A model generated the notes under the pieces. The model was not told the DNA's origin and did no database searches. It saw only the letters and a program-made list of their open reading frames with translations. The position numbers and the translations under genes are program-made. From contig JBFXAF010000008.1 in NCBI GenBank assembly GCA_050184585.1, positions 158,060 to 222,059 of the forward strand: a stretch of 64,000 bases of DNA, read 5' to 3'. Positions 35,578 through 43,734 of this stretch are shown here, one piece after another (within the stretch, counting starts at the first letter, position 1; each line of letters opens with the position of its first letter). The DNA comes from JBFXAF01 sp050184585. GTDB lineage: Bacteria; Pseudomonadota; Alphaproteobacteria; Rhizobiales; Rhizobiaceae.

Positions 35578-35655
35578 GGTCGTTCCTCTGCTGGGCGGTT
35601 GACTCGACGATTGCCGGCTTGACTAGCGGCCGGCCCCGCCGCCATTCAAAGGCGG

Positions 35656-36477
35656 ATGCGTGAAACGCGGATCGGCGACGTGAACGACGGCCCCGTGCAA
35701 TTCGCGAAGCGCGAACTGCTGCGGCAGTTCTCGACGCCCCGCGTCTGGGTCGCCCTCGTCGCGGGCGCGCTGGTGGTCGGCCTGGTCGGGCCGTTCGGAA
35801 CCTTCGACGCCCTGCCGCTCCTGCCGCGCCTCGGCTACTGGCTGGCGATCGGCATCGTCACCTATGCCGTCGGCCACGGCACGGTGTACCTGCTCGTCCG
35901 CGTCGCTCGCCGCCGCGGCATGCCGGGCGCGCCGGGCTTCGCACTGGCAGGTGCTTTGGCAGGCCTGCCGGTCGCGGCCATCGTCATCGGCTTCAACGCC
36001 GCCCTGTTCGGCAATGTCGGACCGACCGTCGATGCGCTCCTGCTCATCGTGTACTGCGTCGTCATCGCCGCGGCGGTGTCCGTCATGGTGGCGCTGTTTT
36101 CGATGCCGGCCGCCGGCATCGCCGAGACTTCGCCGGCCGTCCCCGAACCGCCTGCGCCGACGCGTCCCGCGCTCCTCGACCGGCTGCCGGTCGGGAGGCG
36201 GGGAGCGCTGTCCCACCTGTCGATGCAGGACCATTATGTCGAGGTCCACACCGACAAGGGCTCCGCCCTCGTTCTGATGCGGCTCGCGGACGCAATCGCG
36301 GAGACCGCCGGCGTCGACGGTCTCAGGGTCCATCGCTCGCACTGGGTCGCGAAGGATGCGGTGACCGGCACGACACGCCGGGATGGCAGGCTCTTCCTGA
36401 GACTTGGCGGAGGGGCCGAGCTCCCGGTGAGCCGGGGCTATCTCGCGGGCGTGCGCGAAGCCGGTCTCGGACGCTGA
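35656..36477 (+). CDS. membrane-anchored LytTR family DNA-binding regulator
   Basis: 273 residues from ATG 35656 (AAAGG just upstream). The N-terminal ~150 residues contain four membrane helices (WVALVAGALVVGLVG, LGYWLAIGIVTYAVG, GALAGLPVAAIVIGFNAALFG, LLLIVYCVVIAAAVSVMVALFS). A Pro-rich linker leads to a C-terminal LytTR domain (RRGALSHLSMQDHYVEVHTDKG, VLMRLADAIAE, LRVHRSHWVAKDAV, LFLRLGGGAELPVSRGY). Direct membrane-to-DNA signalling without a kinase is typical of this class. Its stop overlaps the start of the FAD gene by one base (TGATG), so they form an operon. Confidence 0.9.
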   Translation: MRETRIGDVNDGPVQFAKRELLRQFSTPRVWVALVAGALVVGLVGPFGTFDALPLLPRLGYWLAIGIVTYAVGHGTVYLLVRVARRRGMPGAPGFALAGALAGLPVAAIVIGFNAALFGNVGPTVDALLLIVYCVVIAAAVSVMVALFSMPAAGIAETSPAVPEPPAPTRPALLDRLPVGRRGALSHLSMQDHYVEVHTDKGSALVLMRLADAIAETAGVDGLRVHRSHWVAKDAVTGTTRRDGRLFLRLGGGAELPVSRGYLAGVREAGLGR

Positions 36478-37601
36478 TGGCGGGGGCGCCTCTACCGAAG
36501 GTGGTCATCGTCGTGGGCGCCGGCATCGTCGGCGCTTCGGTCGCCTGGCATCTCGCGATGAGCGGAGCTACCGTCACGATCATCGACGCGGCCGAGCCGG
36601 GCGGCGTCGCGACGTCCGCGTCCTTTGCCTGGATCAACGCGACGTCCGGAAATCCGCCAGCCTATGTACGGCTGCGGATGCGTTCCATGGCCGAATGGAC
36701 GCGCCTGGCGGCCGAGTGTCCGGGCATACCGCTTTCATGGTGCGGTGGCCCGTTGTGGGACCTTGCGCCGGACGAACTCGAAGCCTTCGCGACAGAACGC
36801 AACGAACAGGGCTACCCGATCCGAATCGTCGGACGAGACGGGGCCGCGCGCATCGAGCCGGCGCTGGTCGCATGGCCCGAGCGCGCCGTTCATGCTCCGG
36901 GCGAGGGCGTCGCCGAACCGGTAGCGGCGGCGCAGGCGATCGTCGCCGACGCGACGGCGCGAGGCGCCGTTCTGCTGGCCAGGACGATCGTTCGCGCGAT
37001 CGACCGCTCCGGCCGGCGCGTCGCCGTCGACACCGACAGGGGCCGGCTCGAGGCCGATGCCGTCGTCATCGCTGCCGGCGTCGCGAGCCCGGCGATCGCG
37101 GCCACGGCCAATATCGAACTCGCTTTGGATGCGCCGCCCGGCCTGCTGGTGCATTCGAAGCCGCACCCGAAGTTGCTGCACGGCGTGGTGCTGGCCGAAG
37201 ACCTTCACATGCGCCAGACCGCCGAAGGCCGGCTGGTGGCCGGCGCGGATTTCGGCGGCGGCGATCCTGGCGAACATGCCGAGGCGACGGCGCGGGCGCT
37301 GTTCGCGGCGATGAAGGCGATGCTGAGAGGCGCGGAGGGACTCGCGTATGAGCGCTATTCGGTCGGTCGCCGCCCGACGCCGAAGGACGGCTACCCCGTG
37401 GTCGGCGAGGCCGCGCCCGGCATCTACCTTGCCGTCACGCATTCGGGCGTCACGCTGGCGCCCGCCATCGGCCGGTTCCTCGCGGAAGAGATCATGGAAG
37501 GCCGCCGCGAGCCGCTGCTCGAACCCTACCGGCCCGACCGCTTCGCGTATGTCAGCCGATCCTCAGATCGAACGCGCCTTCGGCCATCGTCTCGCCATTG
37601 A
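36477..37601 (+). CDS. FAD-dependent oxidoreductase (DAO family)
   Basis: 374 residues. N-terminal FAD-binding fold VVIVVGAGIVGASVAWHLAMSG with the acidic residue IIDAAEPGGVATS at the second strand. A DAO-family substrate domain follows (SFAWINATSG, MAEWTRLA, ADAVVIAAGVASPAI), ending with the FAD-closing region RRPTPKDGYPVVGEAAPGIYLAVTHSGVTLAPAIGRFLAEEI. It could deaminate or demethylate an amino acid such as glycine, D-amino acids or sarcosine. The last ~18 residues (after RPDRFA) run into the convergent alkC gene, a 50-base overlap, and look like a non-conserved extension. Confidence 0.9.
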   Translation: MAGAPLPKVVIVVGAGIVGASVAWHLAMSGATVTIIDAAEPGGVATSASFAWINATSGNPPAYVRLRMRSMAEWTRLAAECPGIPLSWCGGPLWDLAPDELEAFATERNEQGYPIRIVGRDGAARIEPALVAWPERAVHAPGEGVAEPVAAAQAIVADATARGAVLLARTIVRAIDRSGRRVAVDTDRGRLEADAVVIAAGVASPAIAATANIELALDAPPGLLVHSKPHPKLLHGVVLAEDLHMRQTAEGRLVAGADFGGGDPGEHAEATARALFAAMKAMLRGAEGLAYERYSVGRRPTPKDGYPVVGEAAPGIYLAVTHSGVTLAPAIGRFLAEEIMEGRREPLLEPYRPDRFAYVSRSSDRTRLRPSSRH

Positions 37602-38652
37602 CCAGCAACTCGACCACATGCCGGCCGGGATGGTGTTTTCGCGTCGAGAAGTCTCGGATCGCCTGGGAGATCGACAGCTCGGCCGACCCGCCTGCGGGCA
37701 GGTCGATCTCCTTCAGCTTGAACACCTTGCGGCTCGCCGCGCCGCCCTTGCGCGCATAGTGCACCGCATAGTCGACCACCAGGCGCTGCAGGCAGTCGGC
37801 CGCGGAGGCCAGCGTCGCCGTGATCGCGATGCGCTCGCCGAGTTCGATCCGGGCCGGCTCGACCGTGAAGCGCCTGACAGCGACTTCGGCCTTGCCGGTC
37901 GCGCCGACCAGCGACAGAGCGGCGGGCTCGCCCTTCTTGATCAATGTCCGCAGCGCGTGGCGGACGATCCAGGCCGTGCGCGGATCGCCGCGATCCCATC
38001 CCGAAACGCGTTCGATCAGTGCGGCCGGATGATCCTTGCCGATGTCGTTGAGGTGGTTCGCCACGGACTTGCGCACATAGGGGCTGCCATCGGCCCTGAG
38101 CGCCTCGAGAATCGGCATTGTCGGCGAAGGGTCGACGATCAGGTTCTTCAGCTGGAACGACCACGGCAGGCGCGGACGCGAGCCCTCGCTGGCGAGCCGC
38201 CGGACGTGCTCGTTGTCGTCATCGGCCCAATCGCGCATGACCGCCAGCGTCCGGTCGAAATCGCCGACCAGGAAATGCCGGATGGCGAACTCCGACGAGC
38301 CGTAGCGCGTCAGGTGCCTGAGCGCCTGCATCGACCGGTCGAAATGATTCCTGCCGTACAGCGCGACATATTCCGACAGCGCGATCGCCGCGAAGGAATG
38401 GCCGACGCGCGGCGCCAAGTCGCGCAGGATGCTCGCCGCACGGTCGAAGTCCTCAGGCAGCACCGCGTGCAACGCCGTCGCGGTCCGGCGCACGCGCTGC
38501 ATGATGCCGAGAGCGGCGAGGTCCTTCGTCGCGACCGCCATGAACCGCTTCCCGTCGAAGGCCGGCCACACCGCCGCCGCCTCGGCCGCGATGTGCCGGA
38601 ACCGGTCGCGGTCGAAGATCTCCTTCAGTGCGGGAAAGCTGGGGTCGGCCAT
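37552..38652 (-). CDS. alkC: 3-methyladenine DNA glycosylase AlkC (HEAT-repeat type)
   Basis: 366 residues from ATG 38652, with AGGAG upstream. The N-terminal ~250 residues are HEAT-like helical repeats (FDRSMQALRHLTRYGSSEFAIRHFL, RRLASEGSRPRLPW, YVRKSVANHLNDIGKDHP, RTAWIVRHALRTLIKKG), and the C-terminal ~110 residues form a beta-sandwich Ig-like domain (VEPARIELGERIAITATLAS, LVVDYAVHYARKGG, HHPGRHVVELLVNG). This two-domain layout is that of AlkC, which excises 3-methyladenine and 3-methylcytosine without base flipping; AlkD lacks the C-terminal domain. The 3' end overlaps the FAD gene. Confidence 0.85.
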   Translation of the reverse strand: MADPSFPALKEIFDRDRFRHIAAEAAAVWPAFDGKRFMAVATKDLAALGIMQRVRRTATALHAVLPEDFDRAASILRDLAPRVGHSFAAIALSEYVALYGRNHFDRSMQALRHLTRYGSSEFAIRHFLVGDFDRTLAVMRDWADDDNEHVRRLASEGSRPRLPWSFQLKNLIVDPSPTMPILEALRADGSPYVRKSVANHLNDIGKDHPAALIERVSGWDRGDPRTAWIVRHALRTLIKKGEPAALSLVGATGKAEVAVRRFTVEPARIELGERIAITATLASAADCLQRLVVDYAVHYARKGGAASRKVFKLKEIDLPAGGSAELSISQAIRDFSTRKHHPGRHVVELLVNGETMAEGAFDLRIG

Positions 38653-38771
38653 CGGAACTCCTCGACTCGCGGCGCGCAATAGCACGTAGGGGCGCGAAAG
38701 TTGTCAGGAGACGCCGCGCGAGCGGAAAGCCATTCCCGGGGATCGGGGGGCCGATCGGTGATATCGCGTCG

Positions 38772-39566
38772 TCAGCCTGCGAGCGCGAGCGGCGTCGGCA
38801 CCGGTTCGAACGGTCTCAGGGTCATGCCGGCTCTCGAGACGATGACGATGCTCGATGGCGGGATGGCGTGCCACTCGCCACCCTCACGGTCGAAGGGCTC
38901 GGACACCAGGCAGCGACCCTTGCCGAACATGCTGGTGTAGAGCGTTGGCGCGACGCCGCCCGTGGCGTAGCGCACCGCGAACAGACGCTCCCCGTCGGAG
39001 AAGGCGGCGGTGAGCTTGAATGCCGGTTCGATCCCCGTCCGGCGCTGGGCATCCAGCACGCTGGCGACGGCGTGCCCCAGCGCCGCCTCGGGATCGGACT
39101 CGAGCCCGCGATCGAGCACCAGGCGAAAGAACAGCTCCGAATCCGTCGTCCCCTCGAGGGCGTCGTAGTGCCGGTCGGCAAGCCCTGCCTCCAACCGGCG
39201 GCGGATCGCCTCGAAGCCGGTGATTTCGCCGTTGTGCATGAACGACCAGCGCCCGGCGACGAAGGGATGGCAGTTGAAGCGGGCTGTCGCGCCGGTCGTC
39301 GCGGCGCGAACATGGGCGAGGAACAGGCCGGATCGGATCTGCCGGCAGAGGCTCTTCAGGTTGGGGTCCGACCAGGCCGGCAGGATGTCGCGGTAGAGAC
39401 CGGGTTCCGGCCGGCCCGCATACCAGGCGAGGCCGAAGCCGTCGGCATTGGTGGCGGACCGGGCCTCCGCCGCGCAATGGCTCTGGCGGATCAGCGAGTG
39501 GCACGGCTGGGCCACGATCTCCTCGAGGAAGACCTCTTCACCCAGATAGGCCGCCCACCGGCACAT
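38772..39566 (-). CDS. class II glutamine amidotransferase (EgtC/YafJ-like)
   Basis: 264 residues from ATG 39566; the nucleophile is Cys2 (MCRWAAYLG), exposed after removal of Met. Other Ntn markers: GFGLAWYAG, LFLAHVRAATTG (with the His-Val-Arg loop), NCHPFVAGRWSFMHNGEI (Asn/Gly) and TDSELFF. It lies in the EgtC/YafJ group of stand-alone amidotransferase-like hydrolases; EgtC acts on ergothioneine intermediates, but no other egt gene is nearby. It overlaps the small DUF6356 gene upstream by one base. The longer frame upstream of 39566 is unlikely. Confidence 0.9.
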   Translation of the reverse strand: MCRWAAYLGEEVFLEEIVAQPCHSLIRQSHCAAEARSATNADGFGLAWYAGRPEPGLYRDILPAWSDPNLKSLCRQIRSGLFLAHVRAATTGATARFNCHPFVAGRWSFMHNGEITGFEAIRRRLEAGLADRHYDALEGTTDSELFFRLVLDRGLESDPEAALGHAVASVLDAQRRTGIEPAFKLTAAFSDGERLFAVRYATGGVAPTLYTSMFGKGRCLVSEPFDREGGEWHAIPPSSIVIVSRAGMTLRPFEPVPTPLALAG

Positions 39567-39781
39567 CACCGTCCCCTGTTGTGCGTCCGCTCGGCCAGCT
39601 CGCGCACGATCCGCGAGGCCGTAGTCTCGAACAGAAAAGGCAAGAAAGCGTGAATCAGCGCCGCGCCGGCGGCCAAGGCGAGCCGCGAGGCGAACCAGGC
39701 GGCGAACGCCATGTGGCCGAAATAGGTCTCGTCGACGCTTTCGGGATGGGTCGTGAACAGACGGGCAAGGTGGGCGGTCAT
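39566..39781 (-). CDS. DUF6356 family small membrane protein
   Basis: 71 residues from ATG 39781 with AAGGGA upstream. MTAHLARLFTTHPESVDETYFGHMAFAAWFASRLALAAGAALIHAFLPFLF matches small rhizobial proteins of the DUF6356 type: an amphipathic start, then one hydrophobic helix ending in FLPFLF. Longer in-frame starts (39829, 39844) add sequence without conservation. Probably one transcript with the amidotransferase (1-base overlap, TGATG). Confidence 0.7.
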   Translation of the reverse strand: MTAHLARLFTTHPESVDETYFGHMAFAAWFASRLALAAGAALIHAFLPFLFETTASRIVRELAERTHNRGR

Positions 39782-39877
39782 GGCGGTTCCCTTCGTCATG
39801 AGGGCTTCGGATGGTGAGTAGTCTGCCATGTCGAAATGGTTCATCGGTCCCAATTCGTCCTTGCACATCAATAGGCT

Positions 39878-39895
39878 TTGGGACATTCATCCCAA
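39878..39895. promoter_or_regulatory. inverted repeat just upstream of the Lrp/AsnC gene
   Basis: TTGGGA-CATTCA-TCCCAA, a perfect 6-bp inverted repeat with a 6-base spacer, ending one base before the ATG at 39897. It may be the autoregulatory site of the downstream AsnC-type regulator. Its position forces either a leaderless mRNA or an earlier start (39828), for which I see no ribosome site. Confidence 0.4.
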
Positions 39896-39896
39896 G

Positions 39897-40367
39897 ATGG
39901 CGTCGGAAATCGATACGATTGACCGCAGAATCCTGGCGGAACTGCAACGCGACGGCACGCTCTCGGTCGACCAGCTATCGGCTCGGGTCGCCTTGTCGCG
40001 CAACGCCTGCTGGCGTCGCGTCAGGCGGCTGGAGGACGATGGCGTCATCACCGGGCGGGTGGCGCTGGTCGACGCGGAGAAACTCGGCCTCGGCCTGTCG
40101 GTGTTCATCATCGTGCGGACGTCGAACCACGATCCCGACTGGCTTGCCCGCTTCCGGGCGGCCGTGACCTCGTTCCCCGAGATCACCGGCGTCTACCGCA
40201 TGTCCGGGGACCTGGACTATGTGCTGCGCGCCCGCGTCGCGGACGTGAGGGCCTATGACAGGCTCTACCAGCGCCTGATCGCGAGAGTGCCGCTCTCCGA
40301 CGTCTCCGCCTCCTTCGTCATGGAAGAAATCAAGGAAACGACGGTCGTGCCGGTGGAGGTTCGCTAG
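39897..40367 (+). CDS. Lrp/AsnC family transcriptional regulator
   Basis: 156 residues if started at ATG 39897 (MASEIDTIDRRILAELQRDG), matching the family's N-terminus; an ATG at 39828 adds 23 unconserved residues. Winged helix-turn-helix: LSVDQLSARVALSRNACWRRVRRLEDDGVITG. C-terminal RAM (ligand) domain: LGLSVFIIVRT, FPEITGVYRMSGDLDYVLRARVAD and PLSDVSASFVMEEIKETTVVPV. Divergent from the DUF6356-amidotransferase pair, which it may control. The ligand is likely an amino acid. Confidence 0.9.
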   Translation: MASEIDTIDRRILAELQRDGTLSVDQLSARVALSRNACWRRVRRLEDDGVITGRVALVDAEKLGLGLSVFIIVRTSNHDPDWLARFRAAVTSFPEITGVYRMSGDLDYVLRARVADVRAYDRLYQRLIARVPLSDVSASFVMEEIKETTVVPVEVR

Positions 40368-40433
40368 GCGATATCCAGAGCTTTCTACCCGCCGGCCGTT
40401 GACCGGGACGATCGCGTGGGGGACACCGTCGCC

Positions 40434-40889
40434 ATGTCTGCGACAATCTCCGTCGTTCGCCTGCCGCATGCCGAGGATCTGGCCCTGCCGTCCTACGAGA
40501 CCGCGGGTGCTGCCGGCATGGACCTTCGCGCCGCAGTGCCCGACGACCGGCCGTTGCTCGTGCTACCAGGCCGCCGCGCCGCCGTGCCGACCGGGCTGAC
40601 GATGGAGATACCGGACGGTTTCGAGGGCCAGGTGCGGCCACGCTCCGGCCTCGCGCTGAAACATGGCGTGACGTGTCTCAACACGCCGGGCACCATCGAC
40701 AGCGACTATCGCGGCGAGGTGAAGGTCATCCTGGTCAATCTCGGCGACGACGATTTCCTGGTGACGCGCGGCATGCGCATCGCCCAACTCGTGATCGCGC
40801 CTGTGACACGCGCGCGGATCGAGGAACGCTGGACCCTTGGCTCCACCGCGCGTGGCGGAGGCGGCTTCGGCTCCACGGGAACGGGCTGA
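40434..40889 (+). CDS. dut: dUTP diphosphatase
   Basis: Trimeric dUTPase that makes dUMP and keeps uracil out of DNA. 151 residues from ATG 40434. Motifs in order: AGAAGMDLRAA, PRSGLALKHG, TPGTIDSDYRGEVKVILVN, RGMRIAQLVIAP and the P-loop-like GGGGFGSTG that closes over the phosphates. The next gene starts at a GTG 4 bases after its stop. Confidence 0.96.
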   Translation: MSATISVVRLPHAEDLALPSYETAGAAGMDLRAAVPDDRPLLVLPGRRAAVPTGLTMEIPDGFEGQVRPRSGLALKHGVTCLNTPGTIDSDYRGEVKVILVNLGDDDFLVTRGMRIAQLVIAPVTRARIEERWTLGSTARGGGGFGSTGTG

Positions 40890-40893
40890 GCAG

Positions 40894-41733
40894 GTGAAGC
40901 GTCTCGTCCTCGGTTTCGTCGGCGCCATCCTTCTGGCGTTCGCCGCGTCGGCGCAGGAAGTCACGTTCCCGGAAGTTGGCGACAGCGTGCCGGGCGTTGA
41001 CGGCGCAACATATCTCGACCTGGTCCGGGAGGTGGTGACCGATGCCGCCATCGGGCCGGACGGATGGGCCACAGGCACCAAGGTGACGCCGCTTCGCCAC
41101 GTGGCCGGCGATGACCGGACCGTTCTCCCCCCGGAACGCGCCGTGCTGGAGACCGGCATCAGCGCCCTCCCGCTGGCCGACGGCAAAAGGCTGCTCCTGA
41201 TGTTCGAGATCGGCCGTCCGGAGGGAGATGCCGCAAACTTCGCGGTGCTGGCGCTCTACCGGCTCGATGCGACGCCTCGCCTGCTCGACGCGGTCGATGT
41301 CGGCTACGACGAGAGCAATTTCTTCCTGAACCCGCCGATCTCCCCTCTCGGCGGCGGCGACATGATCCTCACGCTCGGCCTGCACTTCAACTCCAGCCAG
41401 GTCTACCAGACGACGGGCATCACCCTGCTGCGTGGCGACCGGTTCGAATTCATCGATGGCGTCTTCACCTTCGATGAACATGCATGCGCATTCGACCGCA
41501 CGCAGCGCATCGCCTTCGACATCCAGCCCCCCACCGGCACATTCGCCACCATCGACGCCTCCGTGACAGAGTTGACCACCCTGACCGGCGAGGACTGTGG
41601 CGAGGACCCGGCGCCACAGGACGCAGAGCGCACGATCGCCAATGCCTATGAATGGGACGCCGTTCAGGAGCGCTACGTTCCCGATTCCGACGCGTTCGAG
41701 CGGCTGCGACAGGAAAACGAGCAGCGCTTCTGA
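40894..41733 (+). CDS. hypothetical secreted protein
   Basis: 279 residues from GTG 40894, with a signal peptide (VKRLVLGFVGAILLAFAASA, cut after ASA). The mature part is mainly beta strands with motifs TYLDLVREVVTDAAI, GISALPLADGKRLLLMFEIG, ESNFFLNPPISPLGGGDMIL and GVFTFDEHACAFDRT, and it has two Cys (in EHACAF and EDCGED). I do not recognise a family with certainty. It follows dut closely and could be co-transcribed. Confidence 0.65.
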   Translation: MKRLVLGFVGAILLAFAASAQEVTFPEVGDSVPGVDGATYLDLVREVVTDAAIGPDGWATGTKVTPLRHVAGDDRTVLPPERAVLETGISALPLADGKRLLLMFEIGRPEGDAANFAVLALYRLDATPRLLDAVDVGYDESNFFLNPPISPLGGGDMILTLGLHFNSSQVYQTTGITLLRGDRFEFIDGVFTFDEHACAFDRTQRIAFDIQPPTGTFATIDASVTELTTLTGEDCGEDPAPQDAERTIANAYEWDAVQERYVPDSDAFERLRQENEQRF

Positions 41734-41825
41734 CCCTGGTCCAACCACATCGGCTCCTGGACGGTCTGTCGGCCACGCCGGGGATGCTGTAGGCTTCGCG
41801 GCAGTCATCAATCGCGGGTTCAGCC

Positions 41826-42629
41826 ATGAACAAGGGCAAGGTTTTCCGCGCGCTGCACGAGGCGCGCGAGGCGTTCATCCTCCCGAACCCGTGGGATGTG
41901 GGCACGGCCCGACTGCTCGCATCGTTCGGGTTCAAGGCGCTGGCGACGACGAGCGCCGGCTACGCCTTTTCGCGCGGCCTTCCCGACGGCGGCGTGCCGT
42001 TCGAGACGATGATCCACCACTGCCGGGAGCTTGCCGGCGCCACCGAACTGCCGGTCTCCGCCGATCTCGAGAAAGGCAAGGGCGACAGCGCGGATTCCGC
42101 GGCCGAGACCATCTTCGCGGCCGAGGCCGCGGGCCTCGCCGGCTGCTCGATCGAGGACTTCTCGGGCGATCCGGCGAAGCCGATCTACGACTTCGGCCAC
42201 GCCGTCGAGCGCGTCGCCGCGGCGGTCGAAGCAGCGCGTTCGCTGAAGCGCGATTTCGTCCTCACGGCGCGCGCCGAAAACTTCCTGCATGGCAGGCCCG
42301 ATCTCGACGACACGATCAAGCGCCTGCAGGCCTTCCAGGAAGCGGGCGCCGACGTGCTCTATGCGCCGGGCCTGGCCGACATCGAGAAAGTCAGCGCCGT
42401 CTGCTCGGCTGTCACGCGGCCGGTCAATGTGCTCGCGGTGCCTGGCTTCTCCATGGCCGAACTGGCGGTCGCCGGCGCGAAACGCGTCTCCCTCGGCTCG
42501 AAGCTCACCACATACGCATTCGGCATGCTGGAGACCGCGTCACGGGAGATGCTGAAGGACGGCACCTTCGGCTTCTCGCGCGCCGGCATGCCCTTCGGCA
42601 AGCTCCAGGCGCTGTTTTCGCCGAAATGA
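41826..42629 (+). CDS. isocitrate lyase / phosphoenolpyruvate mutase family protein
   Basis: 267-residue TIM-barrel. Family markers: ILPNPWDVGTARLL, ATTSAGYAFSRG, SADLEKGKGDSA, GCSIEDFSGDP, DFVLTARAENFL, and the ending LGSKLTTYAFGMLE. The loop carrying the isocitrate lyase KKCGH signature is absent, so isocitrate is an unlikely substrate; carbon-carbon or carbon-phosphorus lyase or oxaloacetate hydrolase-type activity on a small 2-oxo acid is more probable. Its stop overlaps the start of the hydroxyproline dehydratase by 4 bases (ATGA), hence one operon. Confidence 0.87.
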   Translation: MNKGKVFRALHEAREAFILPNPWDVGTARLLASFGFKALATTSAGYAFSRGLPDGGVPFETMIHHCRELAGATELPVSADLEKGKGDSADSAAETIFAAEAAGLAGCSIEDFSGDPAKPIYDFGHAVERVAAAVEAARSLKRDFVLTARAENFLHGRPDLDDTIKRLQAFQEAGADVLYAPGLADIEKVSAVCSAVTRPVNVLAVPGFSMAELAVAGAKRVSLGSKLTTYAFGMLETASREMLKDGTFGFSRAGMPFGKLQALFSPK

Positions 42630-43630
42630 CACGGCTTTCGGTCACCGACATGCACACCGGCGGCGAACCGGTCAGGATCGTCACGGGCGGGTATCCCGAG
42701 ATCCGTGGCGGAACGATCCTCGAAAAGCGAGCCCGCGTCCGGGCCGACCTCGACCATCTGCGCAGGATGCTGATGTTCGAGCCGCGCGGCCACTACGACA
42801 TGTATGGCGTTCTCCCGGTCGAACCGGACCTGCCCGGCGCCGACCTTGCCGTGCTTTTCATGCACAATGAGGGCTATTCGACCATGTGCGGCCACGCGGT
42901 CATCGCGCTCGGCCGCTGGGCGGTCGACCAGGGCCTGGTGAGTGCGGTCGAGCCGGTGACGGCGGTCAACATCGAGTGCCCATGCGGCCTGGTCGCCGCC
43001 TCGGTGGAGGTCAATGACGGAAAGGCGGGCGCGGTCTCCTTCGAGAGCGTGCCGGCCTTCCTGTTCGCGCGCGACCTTTCGCTCGATCTCCCTGGTTACG
43101 GGAGCGTTGCCTTCGACATCGCCTATGGCGGTGCGTTCTACGCCCTGGCTGACTGCGCCCAGTTCGGTCTGGCGTTCGGCCGCGAACGCGCGCGGGATTT
43201 CGTCGATGCGGCGACCGCGCTGAGCGACCGCGTGAAGGCGGAGATCGCGCTCTCGCATCCCGATCATGCCGACCTCGCCTTCCTCTACGGCTCGATCCTC
43301 ACCGACGGCGGCGACGGCTCTTCCGGCGCGGCCACCCGCAACGTCTGCGTCTTCGCCGAGGCCGAGGTCGACCGATCGCCGACCGGCTCCGGCGTCACCG
43401 CGCGGCTGGCGGCGATGCATGCGAAGGGCGGCGTCGACATCGGCGAGCCGCGCCTGTTCGAGAGCATCGTCGGCTCGCGCTTCACCGGCGAGGTGGCGCG
43501 GACGGTGACGCTGGCCGACGGCCGCCCCGGCATCGTCGCGCGCGTCGGCGGCCGAGCCCATTATTCCGGCAAGGCCGAGTACTGGCTGGAGGAGGGCGAT
43601 CGTCTGGGCGAGGGATTCCTGGTCAGGTAA
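42626..43630 (+). CDS. trans-3-hydroxy-L-proline dehydratase (proline racemase family)
   Basis: 334 residues from ATG 42626, overlapping the upstream gene by 4 bases. The proline racemase superfamily uses two catalytic thiols: the first is present at C88 (YSTMCGHAVIALGRW), and the second, normally Cys in DRSPCGTG, is Thr253 here (DRSPTGSGVTARLA). Cys/Thr pairing is the reported hallmark of trans-3-hydroxy-L-proline dehydratases, which make 1-pyrroline-2-carboxylate, instead of Cys/Cys racemases or epimerases. The ring-binding DGSSGAATRNVCVF region is conserved. The pyrroline-2-carboxylate reductase is not next to it, so the pathway would need an unlinked enzyme. The dehydratase call is inference from that residue change. 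Confidence 0.85.
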   Translation: MTRLSVTDMHTGGEPVRIVTGGYPEIRGGTILEKRARVRADLDHLRRMLMFEPRGHYDMYGVLPVEPDLPGADLAVLFMHNEGYSTMCGHAVIALGRWAVDQGLVSAVEPVTAVNIECPCGLVAASVEVNDGKAGAVSFESVPAFLFARDLSLDLPGYGSVAFDIAYGGAFYALADCAQFGLAFGRERARDFVDAATALSDRVKAEIALSHPDHADLAFLYGSILTDGGDGSSGAATRNVCVFAEAEVDRSPTGSGVTARLAAMHAKGGVDIGEPRLFESIVGSRFTGEVARTVTLADGRPGIVARVGGRAHYSGKAEYWLEEGDRLGEGFLVR

Positions 43631-43734
43631 TTGCTCCGCGTCCGATCCATCACGAAGATTGATCGCAGCATTCGCCCGGGTGGCTTCATCCCGCCCGATG
43701 CAGGTGTCACAAGCGGGCGACAGGACGAACTGCC

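Noticed and set aside
41597..42625. Extension of the hydroxyproline dehydratase frame upstream
   Set aside because: It overlaps the ICL/PEP-mutase gene in another frame and encodes R/G/A-rich sequence; the ATG at 42626 has the family N-terminus.
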